From assembly GCA_050942695.1 (NCBI GenBank), contig JBMNNU010000058.1, forward strand, positions 1-14,443: a stretch of 14,443 nt of DNA, read 5' to 3'. Below, one piece after another: positions 5,026 to 11,549 of the stretch (position 1 is the stretch's first letter; the number at the start of each line of letters is the position of its first letter). Below the pieces are notes generated by a model, which was given only the letters and a program-made list of their open reading frames with translations, made no database searches and was not told where the DNA came from. The translations under genes and the position numbers were made by a program. Origin of the DNA: JBMNNU01 sp050942695 (lineage in GTDB: Bacteria; Chloroflexota; UBA6077).

Positions 5026-6967
5026 TCTTCTCCACTTGGACTATAGCCTCGTAGAAGCCAGCGCACAGGCCGTGGTTGGAGAGTATGCCGGGGATCACCT
5101 GGTTGACACCATGGCTGAACTTGATCCAGCCTCCCTGATCGCAACAAAGCACTCCCTTCGCCAGAGAACGGTCCAGCGCAACCTGCGCCTCAACCCTGCC
5201 CTCCCCGGCTTTCAGGACGAGCCAGTCCCCCTCCGTTAGCCCCAGACCATCGGCGTCCGTAAGGCTCATCCGCACCTCCAGAGGCTTGCCCTGGTCTTCG
5301 GGCAACAGTTGGGCATGGATGGCCTTTTCCGAGTGGACGCTCAGCAGCACGAAATCGCCGGGGTGCTCAGCGACTGGGTTGGGTGGCACATCCGCAGTGA
5401 ATCGGAACCGCCCGGAGGGGGTGGGGAAGGTGCGATCCTGGAATGGCACCGAGGGCTGGGTGGGATGGCGCAACGGCCCTGCCTTCAACATCTCGTAGGT
5501 AACCCCCAGGGGCTCTAACGGCGCAGCAAGCCGCCGAAGCCAGTCGGTAGCCGTCCCCTCCATACCCTGGATGCCCAGCCGCTCAGCCAGCCCCTGGAAG
5601 ATCTGCAGGTCGGTGCGCGCCTCGCCCAGAGGCTCGATCACCGGGTTCACCGGCCCCAACCACTGGTGGCCGTAGCTCCCCACCAGGTCATCCTCCTCGA
5701 ATGAAGATGTGACCGGCAGGAAGATGTGGGCAAGGTCCGCGGTGTCGGTTATGAAGGAGTCCAGCACCACCACGAACTCCCTCGACCTGAAGGCCTCCCG
5801 CACCTTCAGACTGTGGGGCGCCTGCGTGGCCGGGTTGGCGCAGGTGACCACGATCATCTTCACCGGCGGGTCTTTCGCATCCAGGATCCCCTCGCCAAGT
5901 TTAGCCTTGGGGATGCCGCGGTGAACCCTGGCTGCCTCTGGCGCCTTGAGGCTCCAATCCCAGTACTCTCGCTCCTCCATGCCGTGGCTCACGCCGCCGC
6001 CGGGCACGCCGATGTTGCCGGTGATCGCGGCCAGGGCGTCCATCAGCCGGTAGATCTCCGCCCCGTACTCCCGCCTCTGCACACCCCATCCGGCCCAGAT
6101 GGAGGCCGGCTTGGTCGTGCCGTACATGAGGGCGAGCTTGCGAATATCTTCCAGCGGAATGGCGCACTGGGATGCCAGCCACTCCAGGGAGAAGCCGTCA
6201 AGCGCCGCGAGGTAGGCCTGGAACCCCTCTGTATGGTTTTCTATGAAATCCCGGTCGACCAATCCCTCCTCGAGCAGGATCTTCCCTATAGCGGCGGCCA
6301 GATAGCCGTCTGAGCCTGGCGTCGGCTGATAGTGCAGATCGCAGAGATCCGCGGTCCTGGTCCGAATCGGATCGATCAGCACCAGGGTGGCGCCCTTGGC
6401 CTTTGCCTCCTTCAAGAAGGGCACCAGGTGGACGTTGGTGACCATCGGGTTCCGGCCCCAGATCAGCACGAGTCGGCTGTTGGGCAGGTCCATAGGCTCG
6501 TGGGCCGTCCTGTAGCCGAAGTCCATAGTCTGGCCGGCGATGCCCGCGCCCCCGCAGAGCGTCCCCACGGCGGTCGTCGCGCCGCCAAGCAGGTTGAAAA
6601 AGCGGGCGTTCAGCATCTTGAGCGCCGTCATGGAGCCGTTGTCCTGGTAGTGCATGATGGACAGGAGCCCGTAGCGATCGCGGTAATCGGCGATATTTTC
6701 CGCCACGATGTCCAGGGCATCCGCCCAGGAGATCCGTTGCCAGGAGCCATCCACCTTTCGCATGGGGTGGAGGACACGGTTCGGGGAGTAGACTCGCCGG
6801 ATGAAATCCCGAGAGCGACGGCAGAGAAAGCCCCTGGTGACAGGGTGGTCGGGATTGCCCCGCAAGCTCACCATCCGGCCGTTCTTGACCGTTGCGAGCA
6901 TGCTGCACCCATCCGGGCAATCTCGAGTGCAGGTGGTTAAAATCACTTTCTCCGCTGAACCGCTCAT
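5000..6967 (-). CDS. molybdopterin-dependent oxidoreductase (DMSO reductase superfamily)
   Basis: This 655-aa catalytic-subunit-type protein binds bis-molybdopterin guanine dinucleotide (Mo or W) and one FeS cluster. The N-terminus has CTRDCPDGC and a fourth Cys in FLCRRS (Cys13, 17, 21 and 49), a 4Fe-4S site of the C-x3-C-x3-C-x27-C type. LHPMRKVDGSWQRISWADAL follows. GTLCGGAGIAGQ (135-146) stands where the metal ligand usually lies, so Cys138 is a candidate ligand. IWGRNPMVTN, IDPIRTRTA and the C-terminal molydop-binding domain (LLSVHSEKAIHAQ onward) are all present. There is no Tat signal, so it is probably cytoplasmic. No electron-transfer or membrane subunit is adjacent. The substrate is unknown. 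The start at 6967 is chosen by GGAGGT; an ATG four codons upstream overlaps that ribosome site. Confidence 0.92.
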   Translation of the reverse strand: MSGSAEKVILTTCTRDCPDGCSMLATVKNGRMVSLRGNPDHPVTRGFLCRRSRDFIRRVYSPNRVLHPMRKVDGSWQRISWADALDIVAENIADYRDRYGLLSIMHYQDNGSMTALKMLNARFFNLLGGATTAVGTLCGGAGIAGQTMDFGYRTAHEPMDLPNSRLVLIWGRNPMVTNVHLVPFLKEAKAKGATLVLIDPIRTRTADLCDLHYQPTPGSDGYLAAAIGKILLEEGLVDRDFIENHTEGFQAYLAALDGFSLEWLASQCAIPLEDIRKLALMYGTTKPASIWAGWGVQRREYGAEIYRLMDALAAITGNIGVPGGGVSHGMEEREYWDWSLKAPEAARVHRGIPKAKLGEGILDAKDPPVKMIVVTCANPATQAPHSLKVREAFRSREFVVVLDSFITDTADLAHIFLPVTSSFEEDDLVGSYGHQWLGPVNPVIEPLGEARTDLQIFQGLAERLGIQGMEGTATDWLRRLAAPLEPLGVTYEMLKAGPLRHPTQPSVPFQDRTFPTPSGRFRFTADVPPNPVAEHPGDFVLLSVHSEKAIHAQLLPEDQGKPLEVRMSLTDADGLGLTEGDWLVLKAGEGRVEAQVALDRSLAKGVLCCDQGGWIKFSHGVNQVIPGILSNHGLCAGFYEAIVQVEKKGSHSPGE

Positions 6968-6971
6968 ATTA

Positions 6972-6977
6972 ACCTCC
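6972..6977 (-). promoter_or_regulatory. ribosome binding site deciding the oxidoreductase start
   Basis: On the minus strand GGAGGT lies 4 bases before the ATG at 6967. The more upstream in-frame ATG (6979) directly overlaps this site and has no ribosome site of its own, so the shorter protein is preferred. Confidence 0.75.
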
Positions 6978-7026
6978 ATTGTGGGCGAGGTGATGGAGTT
7001 GGCTGGAGTAATTTGTACTTCGAAGG

Positions 7027-7035
7027 ATTATACCA
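7027..7035 (-). promoter_or_regulatory. extended -10 promoter of the oxidoreductase gene
   Basis: The minus strand carries TGGTATAAT, a consensus extended -10, about 60 bp before the start codon. No good -35 lies 17 bp upstream, as is usual for extended -10 promoters. The same CTGGTATAAT string occurs at 11502-11511. Confidence 0.6.
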
Positions 7036-7150
7036 GCAAATCGCTGGGAGAGCGTGCATAACTGGAAGAGTTCGGGTGGCCGCCACGGTTCCAGGAAAGG
7101 CTGCCATTGTGGGGTAGCCCGACGCTGAAGCGATCGGCCTGAGACACTCA

Positions 7151-7257
7151 AGCCCGGTTTACCGGGCTAGCACACGACCAAATTGGTTTAATAGACGGCG
7201 AAGCCGTCTGACTGGAGCACGGGCGTCTCGCCCGCCTCAATAATGTAGCCGAAGGCT
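7151..7257. repeat. array of four short perfect hairpins
   Basis: Four short-loop inverted repeats stand in a row. AGCCCGGT/ACCGGGCT with loop TT is at 7151-7168, AGACGGC/GCCGTCT with loop GAA at 7193-7209, CGGGCG/CGCCCG with loop TCT at 7220-7234, and AGCC/GGCT with loop GAA at 7247-7257. ACCAA/TTGGT lies between the first two. No reading frame here looks coding. The array abuts the fold-back element. Confidence 0.7.
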
Positions 7258-7542
7258 TATGATCGTTGACTAAATAATCGCACACAGCATCGTAGGGGCC
7301 GTGTGACGCTGCGCTCGCTCGCGTCACACTCTGCCGGCCCTCCAGATGACGTAGTGGCCGGCGGCTCTGCCGTTCCTCCATATGATGTAGGGGCCGGCGG
7401 CTCTGCCGGCCCGGTACCACGTGAATCTGTGCTGCTGTACGAGGTACCGGGCGGGCACGGTGCGCAACGCGAGCGAGCACAGCGTTGCGGCCCCTACGTT
7501 GTTTTGGATGCAGTGTCGGTTTATTTTGTTAACGGCCATAAG
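7256..7542. mobile_element. 287-bp non-coding fold-back (MITE-like) element
   Basis: The outer ends 7256-7301 and 7488-7542 are inverted copies, matching at 38 of 46 positions with one 9-bp insertion on the right. They include an exact 11-bp CGTAGGGGCCG / CGGCCCCTACG pair. Further in, 7306-7324 and 7467-7485 match inversely at 18 of 19. Each arm is itself a hairpin: GTGTGACGC/GCGTCACAC on the left, GCAACGC/GCGTTGC on the right. The centre holds GGGCCGGC/GCCGGCCC (7391-7412) and GCCCGGTACC/GGTACCGGGC (7409-7418 and 7443-7452). No transposase is encoded and no target duplication is clear, so mobility is inferred from shape alone. Confidence 0.6.
7329..7412. repeat. 36-bp tandem repeat inside the fold-back element
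   Basis: The unit starting CTCTGCCG and ending GGCCGGCGG occurs at 7329-7364 and 7365-7400, with five mismatches. A third copy starts at 7401 and breaks off after about 12 bp. The copies abut with no spacer, so this is a duplication and not a CRISPR array. Confidence 0.72.
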
Positions 7543-7552
7543 GGCCGGCCTT

Positions 7553-7776
7553 AACCTCCGGTCCGTAGTTAGCCTGGCCCTTCAGGACCGCGACGAATAC
7601 GTACGGTTTAATCGGCAATGATCATTAGGTTGCGGCTACATTTGGGGCGGCTCGTCCGCGATAGGACGGGTGGGCCAGCGGCCCGCGCTCCCAGGGGCTG
7701 GGCAAGGCCGGCGACTTGGGGTAGCATTGTGCGGCGCGAATCGGCGTTCATGATTCATACTCAGGAAGGTTTAGAT
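7553..7776. other. GC-rich leader region with small hairpins, no gene seen
   Basis: Upstream of the adenosyltransferase the frame stays open, but the translation is Arg/Gly/Pro-rich and unlike the family. Small hairpins recur: CGTCC/GGACG (about 7653-7668), GGGCC/GGCCC with loop AGC (7672-7684), and CCCAG/CTGGG with loop GGG (7690-7702). I see no consensus promoter and no cobalamin-riboswitch B12 box. Confidence 0.4.
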
Positions 7777-8334
7777 ATGGCATCTGAAGAGAAACTTAAA
7801 CCCAGGACCAAAGGGTTGGTGCTGGTGTTCACCGGCAACGGCAAGGGGAAGACGACCGCCGCCCTCGGCATGGCGTTGAGGGCAGTTGGCCACCGTTACA
7901 GGGTTGCCGTCGTGCAGTTTATCAAGGGCACGATGCGCACTGGGGAGCAGGAGGCGGCCAAGATGTTGGCTCCCTACCTGGATTGGACCACGACGGGTAA
8001 GGGATTCACAGCCGGGCCGGCAGCCCGAGCGACCCCGGAGGAGCACCGGCAAGCCGCGCAGGATGCGCTGAAGCTGGCTGGGGAGAAGCTCCAATCCGGG
8101 GAGTACAGGCTGGTGATCCTGGACGAGCTGCTGGGCGCGATCAAAGCGGGCCTGGTCGACATAGAGCAGGTCGTGGAGCTGATCAAGTCGAAGCCGGCGG
8201 CCGTCCACATGGTGCTGACGGGCCGCGACGTCCCGGCTGAGATCGTGGACCTCGCCGACCTGGTGACGGAGATGAGGGAGATCAAGCACCCCTACGAGCA
8301 GGGCATCGTAGCCCAGAAGGGCGTGGAGTTCTAA
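7777..8334 (+). CDS. cobO: corrinoid (cob(I)alamin) adenosyltransferase, CobO/BtuR type
   Basis: It transfers the 5'-deoxyadenosyl group of ATP to the cobalt of reduced corrinoids, in adenosylcobalamin synthesis or corrinoid salvage. The 185-aa length is usual for the CobA/CobO/BtuR family. Landmarks are the P-loop GNGKGKTTAALG (20-31), VAVVQFIKG (43-51), GKGF (74-77), LVILDELLGAI (112-122), VLTGRDVP (146-153) and the C-terminal ADLVTEMREIKHPYEQG, then AQKGVEF. The ATG at 7777 is chosen because AGGAAGG (7763-7769) lies 7 bases upstream and the family starts here. The frame stays open upstream to 7618, but that extension looks non-coding. No other cobalamin gene is nearby, so a salvage role is plausible. 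Confidence 0.94.
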   Translation: MASEEKLKPRTKGLVLVFTGNGKGKTTAALGMALRAVGHRYRVAVVQFIKGTMRTGEQEAAKMLAPYLDWTTTGKGFTAGPAARATPEEHRQAAQDALKLAGEKLQSGEYRLVILDELLGAIKAGLVDIEQVVELIKSKPAAVHMVLTGRDVPAEIVDLADLVTEMREIKHPYEQGIVAQKGVEF

Positions 8335-8437
8335 ACAGAACAGTTCATCCTGGTTCCGTTTCTTTCGGTGCCGTTCGCACCCTCCGTGTTCCTAACGCCC
8401 TATCGCCCATCAACACCACAAAAATACCGGTTACTCA
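8335..8437. other. convergent gap after cobO
   Basis: Only a weak GGTGC/GCACC hairpin (8367-8381) is visible, without a T-tract. I see no convincing terminator for either converging gene. Confidence 0.3.
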
Positions 8438-8734
8438 TCAGCGGGCGCGGACGCCGAGGACGAACAGGGCTATCGCCGGGGTGGCTACGAGGAGCCTGGG
8501 AAGTAAGCCTTCCACGGGCTGCCCCATCCCCACGCTCTGTGCGAAGGAGGGAACCGCAGCGGGAAGCTGCACAGCGGTTAGGTATAATCCCAGCAGCAGG
8601 TAGTAGAGGTCCTGGCGCCTGCGCATGCGCAGCAGAGACCAGGCGCTATAGAGCACGATGGCCACAGCCAACAGCAGAAACAGTATGCTCCAGATCGGTT
8701 GGCTGGAAAACTCCTGTATGGCGGGTGGAAGCAC
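8438..8734 (-). CDS. small hypothetical membrane protein, 98 aa
   Basis: I do not recognise a family. The protein appears to have three hydrophobic helices: PIWSILFLLLAVAIVLYSAW (about 13-32), LYYLLLGLYLTAVQLPAAV (about 43-61) and LLVATPAIALFVLGV (about 81-95). A basic RMRRRQ loop sits between the first two. This predicts a small inner-membrane protein with the first loop on the cytoplasmic side. The start is GTG, with GGAG eight bases upstream, and a well-formed promoter precedes it (8798-8826). These features make it a likely real gene despite its short length. It converges on cobO, and nothing nearby hints at its job. Confidence 0.68.
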   Translation of the reverse strand: MLPPAIQEFSSQPIWSILFLLLAVAIVLYSAWSLLRMRRRQDLYYLLLGLYLTAVQLPAAVPSFAQSVGMGQPVEGLLPRLLVATPAIALFVLGVRAR

Positions 8735-8797
8735 TATTAATTCTCCGTCTGGTTGTCGATCATCAATCCCACCATAACACCGGCGGGCTTCCCATCA

Positions 8798-8826
8798 ATT
8801 ATAAGGCCCCCAGCCGATATCACCAA
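8798..8826 (-). promoter_or_regulatory. promoter of the small membrane protein gene
   Basis: On the minus strand TTGGTG (8821-8826) and a perfect TATAAT (8798-8803) are 17 bp apart, giving a leader of roughly 57 nt before the GTG start. Confidence 0.65.
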
Positions 8827-8858
8827 AACGCGGACTGTGCCTTTTTTTTACTACGGGA

Positions 8859-8920
8859 ATACGGAGTTCACAGAGTAATCACGGAGAGTCTCTGTGTTTT
8901 CTCTGTGTCTCCGTGGTGAG
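8859..8920. repeat. ACGGAG/CACAGAG dispersed-type palindromic repeat
   Basis: CACGGAGA (8880-8887) and TCTCCGTG (8908-8915) are exact arms. CACAGAG (8869-8875) can pair with CTCTGTG (8901-8907). The purine strand alternates ACGGAG and CACAGAG blocks. This strongly resembles a dispersed intergenic repeat seen in many Chloroflexota, planctomycete and archaeal genomes (from memory). It separates the promoter of the small membrane gene from the 3' end of the hydrolase gene. Confidence 0.65.
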
Positions 8921-8939
8921 TGTTCCTAGGTGGGCGTTC

Positions 8940-9896
8940 CTACCGTTCGGCTACCACCGGGTTCTCCAGGGCGCCGACCCCCTCCACATCAACGACCACG
9001 ACATCTCCGGCTTTCAGGAAGACCTGCGGCTTGCGGCTGGTGCCTACCCCTCCAGGGGTGCCGGTGGCGATGACGTCTCCAGGCTCCAAAGTGATCGCCT
9101 GGGAGAGGAATGCAATCAACTCCGGAACCCCGAACACCAGGTTGGAGGTGTTGGAGTTCTGCATCACCTGGCCGTTGAGCCGGAGTGAGATTCCCAGTTT
9201 GCCTGGATCGGCGATTTCATCCTTAGTAACCAGGGCCGGCCCCATGGGCCCGAAGGTATCGAACGATTTTCCCCTCACCCACTGCTTATCCCCCATCTGG
9301 GCATCCCTGGCGCTCACGTCGTTCATTAGGGTGTAGCCGGCCACATAATCTAGAGCCTTCTCCGCCTCCACACCCTTAGCCGTTTTCCCTATAACCACCG
9401 CCAGTTCAGCCTCGTAATCCACCTTGTCGGTGATGGACGGGATCACGATGGGTTCACCGGGGCCGATCACACAACTGGAGTACTTGGAGAAGAGGACCGG
9501 CCGCTCCGGCAGCTTCAACCCTATCTCCTCCGCGTGGTCCCGGTAGTTCAGCCCGATACAGAGGATCTTGCCCGGCCGAGGGATCGGCGCCAGCAGCGCT
9601 ACCTCATCAAGCGAAAAGCTCAGGCGCTCTCCACGGGGGCCTCTAGGGCCTGGAGTTGCCGCAGACATAGATTTAACGTACTCTATTGCTCGCTCGGCAG
9701 CCACCAAGGCTCGCTCTCCTGCGGCCAGAAAGGGTAGAATATCCCCCGGCATCTGCGCTTCCGCGAGGAGATATGCTAAGGGAGTTCCTTGAGAAGATAA
9801 ATATCCGGCATAAGCCCTCGGAAGATGGATTACTTTACCGTCTACCAGCGCACCGACCGCCGTTGATCCATCGTATCGAAAGGTGACCAATCTCAT
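8940..9896 (-). CDS. fumarylacetoacetate hydrolase (FAH) family protein
   Basis: A 318-aa member of the FAH superfamily, whose members hydrolyse, decarboxylate or hydrate beta-diketo or 2-keto acids with Mg2+ or Mn2+. An N-terminal cap (1-105; MRLVTFRYDGSTAVGALVDG at the start) precedes the catalytic fold. KILCIGLNYRDHAEE (110-124) carries the conserved His121. Metal ligands are expected at Glu162, Glu164 (DYEAELAVVIGK) and Asp193 (MNDVSARD). GKSFDTFGPMGP (209-220) and ATGTPGGVG (277-285) complete the active site. Candidate activities include acylpyruvase, oxaloacetate decarboxylase and 2-hydroxyhepta-2,4-diene-1,7-dioate isomerase; sequence does not decide. The ATG at 9896 matches the family start, although GGAGG lies 13 bases upstream, unusually far. 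The frame is open to a TTG at 9977. Confidence 0.92.
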   Translation of the reverse strand: MRLVTFRYDGSTAVGALVDGKVIHLPRAYAGYLSSQGTPLAYLLAEAQMPGDILPFLAAGERALVAAERAIEYVKSMSAATPGPRGPRGERLSFSLDEVALLAPIPRPGKILCIGLNYRDHAEEIGLKLPERPVLFSKYSSCVIGPGEPIVIPSITDKVDYEAELAVVIGKTAKGVEAEKALDYVAGYTLMNDVSARDAQMGDKQWVRGKSFDTFGPMGPALVTKDEIADPGKLGISLRLNGQVMQNSNTSNLVFGVPELIAFLSQAITLEPGDVIATGTPGGVGTSRKPQVFLKAGDVVVVDVEGVGALENPVVAER

Positions 9897-10037
9897 TGCC
9901 GCTTGGAAGCCTCCTTCACTATATCGAACGCAAGCTCTGAAGCTAAGGGGTGTATCAGTACGGTTCCCAAAGCTCAAGACTTGGGCTATGTTAGCCTCTC
10001 AACCCCTCGGCTGTCGAGACCACGGTTCAACAACCAC

Positions 10038-10066
10038 TTGACAGCTTGAAGCTCTCCTGGTATCGT
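10038..10066 (+). promoter_or_regulatory. promoter of the LysM-3D gene
   Basis: A perfect TTGACA (10038-10043) and TATCGT (10061-10066) are 17 bp apart, about 100 bp before the start codon. The rest of the gap between the divergent hydrolase and LysM genes (9897-10164) shows nothing else I can support. Confidence 0.55.
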
Positions 10067-10164
10067 TCGCGTCGCGGAGCTGGTGAAGCGTCCTCTGTGA
10101 GTGGATTCCATCCGGCTGTTGCCTACCCAACGGTCGCAAGGTTGCCCGGCGCAAATTTGTAGAG

Positions 10165-11289
10165 TTGGAGATAGATAACATCGAAAAGTTAGTACGGAAC
10201 GGGCGCGGTTTGCCCCAGGAACTACAGAAGGCTGTGGTCAGGGTTCACCGTCCCCCAACCATCTCGACGAGTCCGCCAGGAGGGCAGCGAAAGTTGCTAA
10301 TCGCCGCCCAGTACCTGGCAGTGATCTTTGCCCTCACCCTTGCCCTTTCCCTCAGCGTTGCATCCGCCGCACCGATCGACCCAACCGACGCCCCTGCCTA
10401 TCTCGGATTGAAGAGCTATGAGGTAGTGGAGGGGGATACCCTGTCGGGGCTGGCCGAGCGCTTCGGCATAACCGCTGAGACGATAATCTGGGCAAACGAC
10501 CTGGAAGACGGAGAGTTGCTGAATGTAGGCCAGCAGTTGGTCATTCTCCCCGTCTCGGGCGTCCTTCACCTGGTTCAGACAGGGGAATCGATACTTAGCA
10601 TCGCAGACCTTTACGGCGTCGAAGCCGACACGATTACCGAGGCCAATCAGATCTCAGAGCCCGAGCTGATACGCGAGGGAGACATCCTGCTGGTGCCAGA
10701 TGGCGTGAAGAAGGTTGCCCTTCCCGCAACCAACTCAGCGCCCAATGGAGCCAGTGAATCGATAGCGTACAGGGTAGAGCCGGGCGATACCTTACACGCT
10801 ATCGCGGCAGCTTTCGGCGTAACCACATCAACCATCCTTGCGGCCAACAATATTGTCAATCCGGATTACCTGAAGATAGGCCAGGAGCTGTTGATACCTG
10901 GCTGGCAGCAGCCCCAACCCAACAACCCACCAGCACCCCCCGCTCCGATCCTAGCTCAAGCCCCGCCACCCCCCGCGCCGGATAGGGCGCACAGTGCTCG
11001 AGGCGAGCAGGAGGAGAGCGAAAAGAGCTTCATCGCCACCGTAACCGCTTACTGCCTTCAAGGAAGGACTCGAAGCGGAACGCCGGTTAAGTGGGGAGTC
11101 GTAGCGGTCGATCCCAACGTGATACCTCTCGGATCGAAGATCCTAATTGAGGGGTTTGGAGAGATCTTCTCTGCCGAGGACACCGGAAGCGGCGTCCGGG
11201 GCAAGTGGGTGGATATCTGGGTCGAAAGCTGCGCCGAGGCCCGCGTATTCGGTTTGCAATCCCGCCGCGTTACGATCCTCGAACCGTAA
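10165..11289 (+). CDS. secreted or membrane-anchored LysM and 3D-domain cell-wall protein
   Basis: A 374-aa protein. It has a long 42-residue N-terminal region, a hydrophobic segment (about 43-67) ending in SVASAAP, which could be a signal peptidase site or an anchor, then three LysM modules at about 84-130, 133-178 and 200-247 (each with a GDTL- or GESI-type start). A Pro-rich linker (250-272) leads to a C-terminal 3D domain (about 290-374), named for three Asp, here Asp316, Asp339 and Asp350 within VAVDPNVIPLGS, AEDTGSG and GKWVDIW. Cys297 and Cys356 could form a disulfide. LysM binds peptidoglycan GlcNAc; 3D domains belong to the MltA/Rpf-like lytic fold, so a wall-remodelling role is likely. 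The start is TTG with a weak ribosome site; GTG at 10234 is an alternative. Confidence 0.88.
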   Translation: MEIDNIEKLVRNGRGLPQELQKAVVRVHRPPTISTSPPGGQRKLLIAAQYLAVIFALTLALSLSVASAAPIDPTDAPAYLGLKSYEVVEGDTLSGLAERFGITAETIIWANDLEDGELLNVGQQLVILPVSGVLHLVQTGESILSIADLYGVEADTITEANQISEPELIREGDILLVPDGVKKVALPATNSAPNGASESIAYRVEPGDTLHAIAAAFGVTTSTILAANNIVNPDYLKIGQELLIPGWQQPQPNNPPAPPAPILAQAPPPPAPDRAHSARGEQEESEKSFIATVTAYCLQGRTRSGTPVKWGVVAVDPNVIPLGSKILIEGFGEIFSAEDTGSGVRGKWVDIWVESCAEARVFGLQSRRVTILEP

Positions 11290-11305
11290 TTAGGAAGGGG
11301 AAAAC

Positions 11306-11404
11306 GGAGACAGGGCGGCTGTTTTTACCGGATGGGCAGGATACCCAGGTTATCGTCTTATCCTGGATATCCTGCCCATCCCGTAAAAAAGCCGCCCTGT
11401 CTCC
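11306..11404. repeat. 99-bp imperfect hairpin after the LysM-3D gene
   Basis: Arms 11306-11351 and 11360-11404 pair almost throughout. There are 14 bp of GGAGACAGGGCGGC against its complement, then a T5/A5 block with one bulge, GGATGGGCAGGATA against TATCCTGCCCATCC, and CCAGG/CCTGG around a short loop. It starts 16 bp past the stop codon. It may act as a bidirectional terminator or an RNA-stabilising stem. It also resembles the dispersed 'ATCCTG..CATCCTG' repeat family of many genomes. Confidence 0.75.
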
Positions 11405-11448
11405 TCGCCTCCATCTCACCGCGTTTTGTCACCCATCTGGTTGAACGG

Positions 11449-11477
11449 TTGACTCTCCACCGATCGCGTCCTACAAT
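11449..11477 (+). promoter_or_regulatory. upstream promoter of the membrane protein-hom-thrC group
   Basis: TTGACT (11449-11454) and TACAAT (11472-11477) are 17 bp apart, each one base off consensus. They lie about 73 bp before the GTG start of the membrane protein gene. Confidence 0.65.
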
Positions 11478-11502
11478 GCCCGCCAACCTTTGCCCGCTCT
11501 AC

Positions 11503-11511
11503 TGGTATAAT
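11503..11511 (+). promoter_or_regulatory. second, extended -10 promoter
   Basis: TGGTATAAT is a perfect extended -10 located 34 bp downstream of the first promoter's -10 and without a good -35. It makes a likely tandem promoter pair. The same ten bases (with the preceding C) precede the oxidoreductase gene. Confidence 0.5.
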
Positions 11512-11549
11512 GGTGGGCGTACGTCAATACCGGAAGGACAAAACAGGGC

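Noticed and set aside
4377..5147. Long minus-strand open frame opposite the aminotransferase
   Set aside because: It is antisense to a clear PLP enzyme, crosses the terminator hairpin and shows no domain.
7329..7412. Possible short CRISPR array
   Set aside because: The 36-bp copies abut without spacers, differ at five positions, and no cas gene is present.
7148..7621. Several open frames across the hairpin and fold-back region
   Set aside because: They translate the repeats (Arg/Ala/Gly-rich), lack ribosome sites and contradict one another on both strands.
7553..7776. Cobalamin riboswitch upstream of the adenosyltransferase
   Set aside because: No B12 box or GCCACTG-type conserved segment could be found; only small generic hairpins are present.
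7618..7776. N-terminal extension of the adenosyltransferase
   Set aside because: The added residues are Arg/Gly/Pro-rich and absent from the family, and a good ribosome site precedes the ATG at 7777.
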